Shown piece by piece: positions 51,873-60,518 of a DNA stretch of 64,000 bases; within the stretch, counting starts at the first letter, position 1, and the number at the start of each line of letters is the position of its first letter. The DNA comes from UBA1240 sp045599185. GTDB lineage: Bacteria; Spirochaetota; Spirochaetia; Treponematales; Treponemataceae. The DNA is taken from positions 147,214-211,213 of the forward strand of contig JAZRVO010000015.1 of NCBI GenBank assembly GCA_045599185.1, in the 5' to 3' direction. The translations under genes were made by a program, and so were the position numbers. The notes beneath the pieces were generated by a model, which worked only from the letters and a program-made list of their open reading frames with translations, did not search any database and was not told where the DNA came from.

Positions 51873-53491
51873 TGCAAATCAAGTTGAAAAAAGCCCTTAT
51901 CTGGGCTTTTTCGGCAATTTTTTTTGTATGTTTGTGGTATTTTGCCGGTTTTTTAGTTAATTCAACTTTAGTATTACCGTTGCCGCATCAGGTTTTTGCC
52001 AAACTAATAAACCTGCTTTTTACCCGAAGTTTTTATGCGGCAATGGGCACATGTTTTTTGCGCTGCATCTGCGCCTTCATTTTTTCTTCAGTTTTTGCCT
52101 TTGTTCTGGGTTTTTTTATGGGCTTAAACCCGGGCATAAATATTTTTTTCAAATTTCCTTTGGCTTTTATAAAAGCAACGCCTGCGGTTACTTTTGTTTT
52201 GCTGGCACTTTTTTGGTTTAACAGCGGAAACGTGCCGGTTTTTGTGGCTTTTTTAATGACTTTGCCAATTTTAACTCAGGCGGCGGCCACCGGGGCAGGG
52301 CATTGCGACGAAAAATTAAAGCAAATGTGCAAAAGTTTCGGTTTTTCGCCGCTTCAAAAATGCCTTTACTTGTATTTTCCATCAATCTGGGTTCAGTTTG
52401 TTCCGGCGTTAATCAGCAGTTTTGAACTTACGTGGAAAGTTGTTCTTGCCGGTGAAATTTTAAGCTTGCCAAAAAATTCAGTAGGGGCGGCTTTGTACAG
52501 CGCAAAAGTGCATTTGGAAAGTGCAGAAGTTTTTGCGTGGACTTTCGCCGTCGTATTTTTTTCGCAGCTGTGCAAGTTTTTAACAATTGAAACTGTAAAG
52601 CTAAGCAAAAAAATTGGTGAAAAATCCAAGGCTGGCAAAATTTGTTCAAAAAATGCAAAAAGTGAAAAAAACACAATAAGCGAAAAATTTGAATATTTTT
52701 CTGCTTATTTTGAAAACATAAAAAAAATGCTGAATTGCCATCAAAATGCACCGGCCATAAGCGTAGAAAACTTGTGTCTTAATTTTGACAAACGGCATAT
52801 TTTTGAAAATTTCAATGTTTATTTTGAAAGTGGCAGCGTTACGGCAATTCTTGCGCCTTCCGGTGCAGGCAAAACTACGCTGCTAAATTGCATAGCTGGT
52901 ATTTTGCCTTATAAAAGCGGCAAAATTGCCTTTAAAAATAAAAAAAACACAGCTGAATGGGAAAATCGGGAACTTTTGGCTAAAGCAAAATTACATTTCG
53001 CCTATGTTTTTCAGGATTTCAGGTTTTTGCCCTGGTTTTCAATTGAAAAAAACTGTCATATTGCCGCAAAAGCACAGAAAAACACTTTGCAGCCCAGGCA
53101 AAAGTCTTCTGTTTGCTGTGCTTTATGCGAATTTCTGAATATAAGTGCACAAAAATCGGCAAAACCTGCCAGCCTTTCTGGCGGCGAAAAACAGCGCAGC
53201 GCTTTTGTACGCGGTCTGGCAGTTTTTTCGCCGGTTCTGCTGCTGGACGAAGCTTTCAATGCGCAGGATTTTGCAACAAAGCAGCAACTTTATAAAATTT
53301 TTATTGCCTATCAAAAAGTTTTCCGCCCAACAGCAATTCTTGTCACTCATTCTGCCGCCGAAGCCTTGCATCTTGCCGACCGGATTATCGTGCTTAAAGC
53401 CGATTCTGTTCAAAATGACGGCTTGAAAATTGTGCTGGACAAAAATGCCCGGAAAACGACGGAAGAAGAAATAACCGCCGCGCTGCTTTAA
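51872..53491 (+). CDS. Fused ABC permease-ATPase (SsuC + SsuB type)
   Basis: 539 residues. The N-terminal half (about 1-255) is a permease with six hydrophobic segments and an EAA-type loop (CDEKLKQMCKSFGFSPLQKCLYLYFPSI). A Lys/Ser-rich linker of about 40 residues follows. The C-terminal half (about 290-539) is an ABC ATPase with Walker A APSGAGKTTLLN, FQDFRFLPWFSIEKN, signature LSGGEKQRSAFVRGL, Walker B PVLLLDEAFNA and switch THSAAEALHLAD. The two domains are usually separate proteins. It pairs with the substrate-binding protein upstream, whose stop overlaps its start. Confidence 0.9.
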   Translation: MQIKLKKALIWAFSAIFFVCLWYFAGFLVNSTLVLPLPHQVFAKLINLLFTRSFYAAMGTCFLRCICAFIFSSVFAFVLGFFMGLNPGINIFFKFPLAFIKATPAVTFVLLALFWFNSGNVPVFVAFLMTLPILTQAAATGAGHCDEKLKQMCKSFGFSPLQKCLYLYFPSIWVQFVPALISSFELTWKVVLAGEILSLPKNSVGAALYSAKVHLESAEVFAWTFAVVFFSQLCKFLTIETVKLSKKIGEKSKAGKICSKNAKSEKNTISEKFEYFSAYFENIKKMLNCHQNAPAISVENLCLNFDKRHIFENFNVYFESGSVTAILAPSGAGKTTLLNCIAGILPYKSGKIAFKNKKNTAEWENRELLAKAKLHFAYVFQDFRFLPWFSIEKNCHIAAKAQKNTLQPRQKSSVCCALCEFLNISAQKSAKPASLSGGEKQRSAFVRGLAVFSPVLLLDEAFNAQDFATKQQLYKIFIAYQKVFRPTAILVTHSAAEALHLADRIIVLKADSVQNDGLKIVLDKNARKTTEEEITAALL

Positions 53492-53652
53492 TTTTCAGAA
53501 CTGCAAATTTTTCTGAGAAAATTGCAAGATTGGAGTTATTGGATATTTTTGATAAAATATAGAAATTTTATTGGAATTTTTAGAAATTTTTGTCGATAAT
53601 ATTTCCAACTGGTGTTATAATTTTACACAGAACACATCAAAAGGAGAAATCT

Positions 53653-53901
53653 ATGATTATTTCAATCGTTTTGACAATTTTAATTGGTGCTTTGGTTGGC
53701 TGGCTCGCCGGTCTTCTTATGAAAAGTAAACACGGTTTCTGGATGAACTGTCTTTTGGGAATTGTTGGTGCTGCTTTAGGCGGCTGGGTTGCTGGTTTAC
53801 TGCACATTGGCGGCGGTTTTATCATAACAGCACTTATCCAGATTCTTGGAACATGTCTGCTCATCGTTATTGTTAGAGCAATTATGGGTAAAAAATGGTA
53901 A
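53653..53901 (+). CDS. Small membrane protein of the GlsB/YeaQ/YmgE family
   Basis: 82 residues with three transmembrane helices and Gly-rich zippers: ALVGWLAGLLMKS and HGFWMNCLLGIVGAALGGWVAGLL are typical of the transglycosylase-associated family, which has no confirmed enzymatic activity. The start is supported by AAAGGAGAAA. It is followed by a strong terminator, so it is probably monocistronic. Confidence 0.85.
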   Translation: MIISIVLTILIGALVGWLAGLLMKSKHGFWMNCLLGIVGAALGGWVAGLLHIGGGFIITALIQILGTCLLIVIVRAIMGKKW

Positions 53902-53918
53902 TTTTTTACTGAATCGAT

Positions 53919-53956
53919 AAAAAATGCCCGGTGTTTTTTCATCGGGCATTTTTTTT
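53919..53956. terminator. Terminator after the GlsB-like gene
   Basis: AAAAAATGCCCG and CGGGCATTTTTTTT with a 12-nt loop; it can work on both strands. Confidence 0.92.
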
Positions 53957-54129
53957 GCAGCAGTAATTAATGGTTTTGCCGAATATTTGATGAATAAACT
54001 TTATCTTGTAAAAATTACATTTTCATTGTATTCTTAAATAGAGTTTTTTGTGGTTTTTATAACTTGAAAAAAAGAGAAAGACTGTTAAAAATGCAAAAAA
54101 ACTCAATCTTTTCCTATGTGGAGGATTTT

Positions 54130-54609
54130 ATGGCAGTTGGCGATTCACAGTTTCAGCTTGTAACTTTTGAGCTTGGCGAAGAACTGTACGGCGTTGACAT
54201 TATGGACGTAAAAGAAATTGTAAAACTTCAGTCGGTTCGTCCAATTCCGAATGCGCCTTATTACGTAGAAGGAATTTTTAACTTGCGTAGTGAAATTATT
54301 CCGGTTATTAACCTTCACAAACGTTTTCACTTAAAAGAACGTCAAAAAACAGACGAAGATGACGAATTTGAAGGCGGCTTTATTATTCTGAACATTGACG
54401 GCTGCAAAATCGGTATTATTATTGATAAAATTGCACGTGTAGTTCAGATAAAATCTGATGAGGTTAAACCACCGCCACAGATGCTTGCCGGTATAGGTAC
54501 TGAATATATTCATGGTGTTGTTCGCCAGGAAAGTGGCTACTTAATCATCTTAGACATTCGTCGCGTATTCAACCCTAAAGAAATGCAGAAACTGGTTGGC
54601 ATCAGCTGA
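54130..54609 (+). CDS. cheW: Chemotaxis coupling protein CheW
   Basis: 159 residues. QFQLVTFELGEELYGVDIMDVKEIVKLQSVRPIPNAPYYVEGIFNLRSEIIPVINLHKRF is the complete CheW N-terminal beta-barrel, and the C-terminal barrel has GIIIDKIARVVQIK and YIHGVVRQESGYLIILDIRRVF. CheW links receptors to CheA. ATG 54130 is chosen because it has the strong GTGGAGGA site. An upstream extension from 54064 adds 22 Lys-rich residues without support. The next gene starts on its last base. Confidence 0.94.
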   Translation: MAVGDSQFQLVTFELGEELYGVDIMDVKEIVKLQSVRPIPNAPYYVEGIFNLRSEIIPVINLHKRFHLKERQKTDEDDEFEGGFIILNIDGCKIGIIIDKIARVVQIKSDEVKPPPQMLAGIGTEYIHGVVRQESGYLIILDIRRVFNPKEMQKLVGIS

Positions 54610-55667
54610 TGAAAATTCAGGTTTTCAGTTCAACTATCCGCAGAAAAGAAATGGACGCGGTGCTTTCGTGCATGGTTAGCGAACGTATCGGACCTGGAGA
54701 GTTGAACGCCAGGCTGGTGCAGCAAATTAAAGAACAATTTTCTGTTGACGGCTGTGCTGCCTTGCGTAGCCCAGCCATTGCTTTAAAATATGCCCTAAAA
54801 GCTGTTGATTTGCCTGCCGAAAGTGGCGTTATGATTTCTGCTCTGGCACCGGCCTGGCAGTTTTACGTAATTAAGGAACTTGGTTACAAGCCGGTTGTTC
54901 TGGATGTTGCCGCAGAAACTGCACTTGTTACGGTTGCTGCCGTTGAAGAGGGAATGAAAAGCGGTGGTCGTCTGCTGCTTTTGCACGAAACTCTGGGTCT
55001 TGTTCCGGATTTTGCCGGTCTTTCGGCTTTGGGTGTTCCAATAATTGAAGACATTTCACAAAATGCCGGTGCCGTTGTTGGCGTAAAGGCTGGTGAAAGT
55101 GGCGAAATTACAGAACAGTGTGCAGGTACTTTTGGCCTTTATACTATTTTAGGACTTGAAGAACAGGATATTCTTACTGCCGGCGGCGGTGCGGCACTTT
55201 TAGCACCTAAACGCCGTGAATGGATTGTCTTAAAAAAGTTCATAGATGAAGCCCCTGTTACGGACATTTTGCCGGACATTAACAGTGCTTTGGCTTCCGT
55301 ACAGCTGAAAGAACGAAGCAGAAATGAACAGATTCGTCGGGAAATGCGTGAACTGTATATACGAAGCTTGATGCAGGGCAGGCACGCTACATTTATGAAT
55401 GCTGCTGAAAATGCTACAAGTGTTGTTTATTCTTTTCCTGTTCTGCTTTCAAGCGGCTTAAAGGACGTAAAACAGTATGCCACCCGTAAAGAAATTGATT
55501 TGGAAAATGCTTTTGACAATTCAGTGGCGGCAAAATACGAAAAATTTGCAGAAAATTGCCCGGTTGCAAAATCGCTGGTTTTGCGCACCGTTCTTTTTCC
55601 GCTATACCCGCGGTTGGGTATGGCAACGGCAGCAAAAATTGCAAAAGTTCTTGCTACGTTACCGTAA
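54609..55667 (+). CDS. DegT/DnrJ/EryC1-family aminotransferase-like protein lacking the PLP lysine
   Basis: 352 residues. ALRSPAIALKYALKAV, SALAPAWQFYVIKELGYKPVVLDV and EDISQNAGAVVG correspond to the SGTAALHLAL, SFVATANAV..AKPVFVDI and EDAAQALGA stretches of DegT aminotransferases. The stretch that should hold the catalytic Lys (SFxxxKxL followed by GEGG) reads GLEEQDILTAGGGA, so the lysine is absent. The fold is kept, but PLP chemistry is unlikely. The gene overlaps cheW by one base (TGATG). Confidence 0.83.
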   Translation: MKIQVFSSTIRRKEMDAVLSCMVSERIGPGELNARLVQQIKEQFSVDGCAALRSPAIALKYALKAVDLPAESGVMISALAPAWQFYVIKELGYKPVVLDVAAETALVTVAAVEEGMKSGGRLLLLHETLGLVPDFAGLSALGVPIIEDISQNAGAVVGVKAGESGEITEQCAGTFGLYTILGLEEQDILTAGGGAALLAPKRREWIVLKKFIDEAPVTDILPDINSALASVQLKERSRNEQIRREMRELYIRSLMQGRHATFMNAAENATSVVYSFPVLLSSGLKDVKQYATRKEIDLENAFDNSVAAKYEKFAENCPVAKSLVLRTVLFPLYPRLGMATAAKIAKVLATLP

Positions 55668-55678
55668 AACAGGTAAAA

Positions 55679-56518
55679 ATGCGCTGTCTAATTTTGCTTA
55701 ATACCTATAAAAAACAGGCATTTCCTCTTGCAGAATCTATAGAAGAATTTTTGCAGAAACGTTCTGTAACGGTTGATAAACTTGAATTTGCAGAACCTTT
55801 GGAAAATTTCAGCTTTGAACCTTACGATTTTGCCGTTACTTTAGGCGGCGACGGTACGGTTTTGTTTGCTGCAAGGGGCTGCTTGGACAAGCGCATACCA
55901 ATTTTTCCTATAAATTTAGGTGAATTTGGTTTTATTGCCGGAATTCAAAAAGACAAATGGCAGGAACCTTTGGAACAGTTTCTGCGTGACGAACTTGCGC
56001 TGGCTGCAAGAAGCATGCTGAAAGTTGATGTTTACAGGGCGAATGAAAATATTTTTAGTGATTACGCACTGAACGATGTGGTAATTGCTGTTGACAAAGC
56101 TGCAAAACCTGGTGTTTTTGACATAAAATATAATCAGAACGCTTTTGGCCAGTTCCGGGCAGACGGACTGATTATTGCTACATCCACAGGTTCTACGGCA
56201 TATTCGGCGGCGGCAGGCGGTCCGATTGTAGACCCGGAACTTGATGCAATAGTTTTTAACCCGATTTGTGCTTTTTCGCTAAGCAACAGACCACTGGTTT
56301 TGCCTTCAACTGCCGTTTTGCAAATAGAAATTTTACCTGCCCGGGGTGCGCCGGTTGCAGTTACTGCTGATGGTCAGGTTTCCGAACGATTGGAAACTGG
56401 CGATATTGTTATAATTCAAAAAACTAAAGAAAAAGTACTTCTTGCTGGCTGCGGTTCTGCGGTTTTTTATTCCGCACTGCGTTCTAAGCTGCATTGGTCG
56501 GGAGGCCCCCTTGCTTGA
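55679..56518 (+). CDS. nadK: NAD kinase
   Basis: 279 residues. GGDGT near residues 58-62 is the ATP-binding loop, LGEFGFIAG follows, and STGSTAYSAAAGGPIV plus SLSNRPLVLP are the typical NAD kinase motifs. The enzyme phosphorylates NAD to NADP. I chose ATG 55679 (after AGGTAAAA), because an upstream in-frame ATG at 55556 would lie inside the DegT gene and read an implausible Ser/Lys/Cys segment. Confidence 0.94.
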   Translation: MRCLILLNTYKKQAFPLAESIEEFLQKRSVTVDKLEFAEPLENFSFEPYDFAVTLGGDGTVLFAARGCLDKRIPIFPINLGEFGFIAGIQKDKWQEPLEQFLRDELALAARSMLKVDVYRANENIFSDYALNDVVIAVDKAAKPGVFDIKYNQNAFGQFRADGLIIATSTGSTAYSAAAGGPIVDPELDAIVFNPICAFSLSNRPLVLPSTAVLQIEILPARGAPVAVTADGQVSERLETGDIVIIQKTKEKVLLAGCGSAVFYSALRSKLHWSGGPLA

Positions 56519-58217
56519 AGATTTAACAATTAAAGATTTTGCGCTTATAGACAGTCTTCAAATTGAATTTACAAAAGGTTTTAACGTTTTAACCGGTGAA
56601 ACTGGCGCCGGTAAATCGATTTTGATAGGTGCGCTTTCTTTCTTACTTGGCGGTCGTGCGGATGTTTCTCAAATTCGCACGGGCAGTCAGGAAGCCAGAG
56701 TGAGCGGTACTGTTTTTATCGGGCAACAGCAGAAAGGTGCAGTAAACTGGCTGAACCAGCATGGAATTGAACTTGAAAATGACCGGGTTTTGCTGCGCAG
56801 AACAATTAAGGATACGGGTAAAACTTCGGCATGGATTGGTGATACGCCGGTTACAAAAAATGAACTTGCTGATTTTACGGCATATCTGGTTGATATTCAC
56901 GGCCAGCACGAACACCAGTCGCTGATGAAAGTTAGCGAACACCGGAAATTTCTGGATTCTTATGCGCTTTTAAACGATGAAGTTTCGGCTTTTACAAAAC
57001 TTTATACCCAGCTGGTAGAAAAACGCCGTTTGCTGAACGAAATGAATACCAGTGACGCTGAAAGAAGTGAAAAAATTGAACTTTTGCGTTTTGCGGTTGA
57101 AGAAATTGATTCTGCGCAGCTGAAACCGGAAGAAGAGGAAGAACTTAGTGCCGAAGAAGGCCGGTTGAGCCAGTATGAAAAACTGTTTGCCGATGTTGAA
57201 GTTGTAAACGAAGCTTTAAGCGGTGACGAAAGCATTGTTGCCGGCATAAAGCGCCTGCGTCCTGTTTTGGAACGTACGGCTTCCATTGATTCTTCGCTGA
57301 AAAGTTTTACAAGCCGGCTTGAAACAGCCTATTATGAACTAGAAGACATTGCCGACGAACTTAGGGCGTACAAAAATCAGCTGGTTTTTGACCCGGCCAG
57401 ACTGGAAGAAGTGCAGGAAAGGCTGGCACTGATTTTCCGCCTTAAGAAAAAATACTGCAACGCCGGCGTTAACGGTAATATAGAAGAAATTTTGCAGTAT
57501 TCTGCTGAAGCGCAGGAACAGCTGGAAGCTTTAAGCAATTTTGAAGGCAACCGCGCCGAACTGGAAGCAGAAGTTTCTGCACTTGAAAAGAAAGTTTACC
57601 TTGCTGCAAAAAGCATTTCGGATAAACGGCATCGGGCTGCAAGCCAGATGGGGCCGAAAATTGAAGCTGTCCTTGCGGAACTTGGCATGAAAGGCACGGC
57701 GTTTAATGCCGGACTGGAACAGAAACCCTTTGACGGCGATTTTCAGAAAATCGGGCCTTATGGTTTTGACAACGTTGAGTTTTTAATCAGTGCAAACCCT
57801 GGTTCTCCGCTTCGGCCGCTTGCAAAAATTGCCTCTGGTGGCGAACTTTCGCGTGTAATGCTTGCCTTAAAGACAATTCTGGCAGATATTGATACAACGC
57901 CGACCTTGATTTTTGATGAAATTGATACCGGTATTGGCGGCGAAGTTGCCGTTTCAATTGGTGCACACATTAAAAAGCTTGCCGAAAAACACCAGATTTT
58001 GTGCATTTCGCACCTAGCAAATATTGCTGTTTGTGCCGATACTCATATAAAGATAGCAAAATTTGTAGAAAATCAGAAAACTACTACAAAAGTTCACGTA
58101 ATTACAGGGCAAGAACGTGTTACGGAGATTTCGAGAATGCTGGCTGGTGATATGGTAAGTGAAGCTTCTCTTGAACACGCTAAGGCTTTGCTTTCTCGAT
58201 ATGGGGGACAGATTTAA
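56511..58217 (+). CDS. recN: DNA repair protein RecN (TTG start)
   Basis: 568 residues. RecN proteins normally begin MLEELTIKNFALI; here TTG 56511 gives (M)LEDLTIKDFALIDSLQIEF and has GGGAGG five bases upstream. Walker A GETGAGKSIL is at about 30-39. The central 150-420 region is coiled-coil. The C-terminal head has the signature ASGGELSRVMLALKTIL, Walker B PTLIFDEIDTGIGG and QILCISHLANIAVCAD. RecN is an SMC-like double-strand break repair protein. It overlaps nadK by 8 bp. Confidence 0.96.
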   Translation: MLEDLTIKDFALIDSLQIEFTKGFNVLTGETGAGKSILIGALSFLLGGRADVSQIRTGSQEARVSGTVFIGQQQKGAVNWLNQHGIELENDRVLLRRTIKDTGKTSAWIGDTPVTKNELADFTAYLVDIHGQHEHQSLMKVSEHRKFLDSYALLNDEVSAFTKLYTQLVEKRRLLNEMNTSDAERSEKIELLRFAVEEIDSAQLKPEEEEELSAEEGRLSQYEKLFADVEVVNEALSGDESIVAGIKRLRPVLERTASIDSSLKSFTSRLETAYYELEDIADELRAYKNQLVFDPARLEEVQERLALIFRLKKKYCNAGVNGNIEEILQYSAEAQEQLEALSNFEGNRAELEAEVSALEKKVYLAAKSISDKRHRAASQMGPKIEAVLAELGMKGTAFNAGLEQKPFDGDFQKIGPYGFDNVEFLISANPGSPLRPLAKIASGGELSRVMLALKTILADIDTTPTLIFDEIDTGIGGEVAVSIGAHIKKLAEKHQILCISHLANIAVCADTHIKIAKFVENQKTTTKVHVITGQERVTEISRMLAGDMVSEASLEHAKALLSRYGGQI

Positions 58218-58220
58218 AAT

Positions 58221-59021
58221 ATGGCAAAAGTAACCGCCGAAAGCCGCGAAAAATTCAATAAAGACAGTGCTGCGTACAAAGCAAAGATAAAGGAAATTCT
58301 TGCAGAAGAAAAAGCACTGACTTCTGAAATTTTAAAGGACAGAACCCGTGAAGGTGTTTTGAAGCTGGATCTGGCAGAAACGATGCTTTACGCTGCAAGC
58401 GTTCATATTCTTATCAATAATATGTCTTGGGAAATTATGAACGTTAAGAATGAAGACGCTCTTAACGAAGCCCGTAAGCTTATTTACAAGGCAATAATTT
58501 ACCTTGAAGACATTGTTACAAACATGGTTGACAGCACGCCGGACGATTTGAAAGACCGTTTGCCAAAAATTGAATCCGTTCCGCTGGAAAAGCGCTATTA
58601 CCTTACCCGCAAGCTTGGACTTACAATCCAGCTTCTTGTTGATGCCTACGGTGACAATTCTAAATGGAAGTGGTCTTTTGTTGAAATGCAGGCACGTTTT
58701 ATTGCAGCTGCAAAAAACATGCTTGACATGCCACAGGTTAGCAAGGATTATTACGATGGTGCTTCTCCTGCCCATGACATTTCTTTCTATTATATACGCC
58801 TGCTTAAAACCTGGCTGCCAAAATGTGCAGACAGTTACCGCGAAAAATACGAACTTTCTACCAGACGAATTGATGACATGCGCATGGGCATTAACTTTTT
58901 GATGGCTTACCGCAGGCTGCTGGTAAACTTTGGCGATAAAGACGAAGCCGAAGACGTTAAAAAGAAGATTCAAGTTTGGAAGAGTAAAATGGAAACGGAC
59001 AGCAAGGAACAGAAAAAATAG
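58221..59021 (+). CDS. Conserved hypothetical helical protein
   Basis: 266 residues, no signal peptide or transmembrane segment. It is largely helical with motifs such as LDLAETMLYAASVHILINNMSWEIMN and SPAHDISFYYIRLLKTWLPKCADSYREKYELSTRRIDDMRMGINFLMAYRRLL. I recognise no known enzyme motif. It starts 3 bp after recN (operon) and ends before a strong terminator. It is probably a spirochaete-specific cytoplasmic protein. Confidence 0.75.
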   Translation: MAKVTAESREKFNKDSAAYKAKIKEILAEEKALTSEILKDRTREGVLKLDLAETMLYAASVHILINNMSWEIMNVKNEDALNEARKLIYKAIIYLEDIVTNMVDSTPDDLKDRLPKIESVPLEKRYYLTRKLGLTIQLLVDAYGDNSKWKWSFVEMQARFIAAAKNMLDMPQVSKDYYDGASPAHDISFYYIRLLKTWLPKCADSYREKYELSTRRIDDMRMGINFLMAYRRLLVNFGDKDEAEDVKKKIQVWKSKMETDSKEQKK

Positions 59022-59054
59022 TTTCAGATGCTTTTCGTTTTTTCAATTTGCATA

Positions 59055-59088
59055 AAAAGCCTGAAAAACTTTGTGTTTTCAGGCTTTT
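59055..59088 (+). terminator. Terminator after the recN operon
   Basis: AAAAGCCTGAAAA and TTTTCAGGCTTTT form a perfect 13-bp stem with an 8-nt loop. Confidence 0.92.
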
Positions 59089-59200
59089 GCATTTTAAACG
59101 GCTTTCTGCGTTTGTCAAAAATTGAAATTTTGAAAGTCGTTTAAAAATTTGAAATTTTAGAGATTTTTATTATTTATTCAGTTTTTTGCTGAAAATTTTA

Positions 59201-59294
59201 TTGTTTTTTTATTTATCAAACTTTATAATAGGCTATCATTTATCTACTCCTGCCGTTGCTGGCAGGTTAAAGCACTTCTGTGTGCTTACGGAGG
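59201..59294 (+). promoter_or_regulatory. pnrA promoter and structured leader
   Basis: TTGTTT (59201-59206)-17 bp-TATAAT (59224-59229) gives a start near 59236. The roughly 62-nt leader contains two perfect hairpins, CCTGCC/GGCAGG (59249-59266) and AAGCAC/GTGCTT (59270-59287), each with a 6-bp stem and 6-nt loop, ending directly before ACGGAGG. CTCC (59247-59250) could pair with GGAG of the Shine-Dalgarno. It does not match the purine riboswitch core or the guanidine-II loops. It may be a translational control element. Confidence 0.62.
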
Positions 59295-59298
59295 TTTT

Positions 59299-60402
59299 AT
59301 GAAAAAATTGGCTCTTGCATGTATGCTGGCATTTGCTGTTTGCGGCATGGTTTTTGCTGCAGGTAAAAAAGATGCAGGTTCAGCAGACACACGTCCTACA
59401 ATCCGCCTGATTACAGACGCAACTGGCATTGACGACAAGTCATTCAATGCTGCTGCATGGCGCGGTATTCTGGAATTCTACGGTGACACATGGGAAAATC
59501 AGTCAAACCGCGGAAAACTTTACGACGTAGTAACTTGTCAGACACAGGATATGTACATTCCTACCCTTAAACAGGCTGCTGATGAAGGTTACGACTTGAT
59601 TTTGACAACTGGATTTACATTTGCAGATGCTTTGAGTGAAGTTGCTGATTTGTATCCAGACCAGAAATTCATGATTGTTGACGTTGACTGGGTTAACAAA
59701 CAGAACGTTCTTGAATATGTATATTCAGAAGAACAGGGTTCTTACCTTGTTGGTGTTGCAGCTGCCCTTATGGCCAAAGAAGACGGAATCGCTAATCCGA
59801 AATTTGGTTTTATCGGTGGTGTTCCTGGAAGAACAATTACAAAATTTGAAATCGGTTACATTCAGGGAATTAAATCAATCTATCCAAACGCACAGATTAT
59901 TGACTACTATGCAAACGACTGGGGTAAACCTGAACTTGCTAAAGCACAGGCTAAAAACTGGTACGATTCTGGCGTTTACACAATTTTCTCTGCTGCCGGC
60001 GGTACTGGAAACGGAACAATTGCACAGGCAAAAGAATACCGTTCACAGGGTAAAAACGTTTGGGCAATCGGTGTAGACTCAGACCAGTACGAAGAAGGCG
60101 TTTATACAGCAGGAAAATCAGCTGTTTTGACATCAATGGTTAAAAAAGTTGAAAACTCTGTAATTCTTGGACTTAACGCTGTAGCAAACGATTCGTTCAA
60201 GGCAGGTGCTTACACATTGACAATTACAGAAAACTGTGTTGGCTATGCTGATACAAACGCTGAACTTAAACCTTCAGTAAAAGCAAAACTTGAAGCTGCT
60301 GCTAAGGACATTAAATCTGGAAAAATTCAGGTTATTGGTACTTACAAAGAAGCACAGGCAAAAGGCATTGCACCTGCTGGTCTTGGCGCAATTGATGACT
60401 AA
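59299..60402 (+). CDS. pnrA: Purine-nucleoside binding protein PnrA/TmpC-like (no classic lipobox)
   Basis: 367 residues. This is the BMP/PnrA family of purine-nucleoside receptors: RLITDATGIDDKSFNAAAWRGILEF, LILTTGFTFADALSEVADLYPDQKFMIVDVDW, GFIGGVPGRTITKFEIGYIQGI and WAIGVDSDQ are the expected motifs. It has a signal peptide (ALACMLAFAVCGMVFAAG), but the nearest cysteine (position 15) lacks small residues at -1 and -3, so a type II cleavage site is doubtful and type I cleavage near FAA-G looks more likely. T. pallidum PnrA is a lipoprotein. It is the first gene of a pnr operon. Confidence 0.9.
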   Translation: MKKLALACMLAFAVCGMVFAAGKKDAGSADTRPTIRLITDATGIDDKSFNAAAWRGILEFYGDTWENQSNRGKLYDVVTCQTQDMYIPTLKQAADEGYDLILTTGFTFADALSEVADLYPDQKFMIVDVDWVNKQNVLEYVYSEEQGSYLVGVAAALMAKEDGIANPKFGFIGGVPGRTITKFEIGYIQGIKSIYPNAQIIDYYANDWGKPELAKAQAKNWYDSGVYTIFSAAGGTGNGTIAQAKEYRSQGKNVWAIGVDSDQYEEGVYTAGKSAVLTSMVKKVENSVILGLNAVANDSFKAGAYTLTITENCVGYADTNAELKPSVKAKLEAAAKDIKSGKIQVIGTYKEAQAKGIAPAGLGAIDD

Positions 60403-60421
60403 TTTTTGCTGAAAAATGCAG

Positions 60422-60452
60422 AAGCTGCTCAGTATTGGGCAGCTTTTTTTTT
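60422..60452 (+). terminator. Attenuating terminator after pnrA
   Basis: AAGCTGC and GCAGCTTTTTTTT flank a TCAGTATTGG loop, leaving the ABC genes to be read by partial read-through or their own promoter. A binding protein made in excess over the transporter is a common pattern. Confidence 0.88.
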
Positions 60453-60518
60453 GCGGAAGACGCTAAATTTTTCCCACAAATGCGAAAAAATCATATAGAA
60501 TAAAACCGGAGGCTTTCA

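Noticed and set aside
59201..59298. Purine riboswitch before pnrA
   Set aside because: The purine aptamer core sequences are absent; the leader is reported only as an unclassified structured element.
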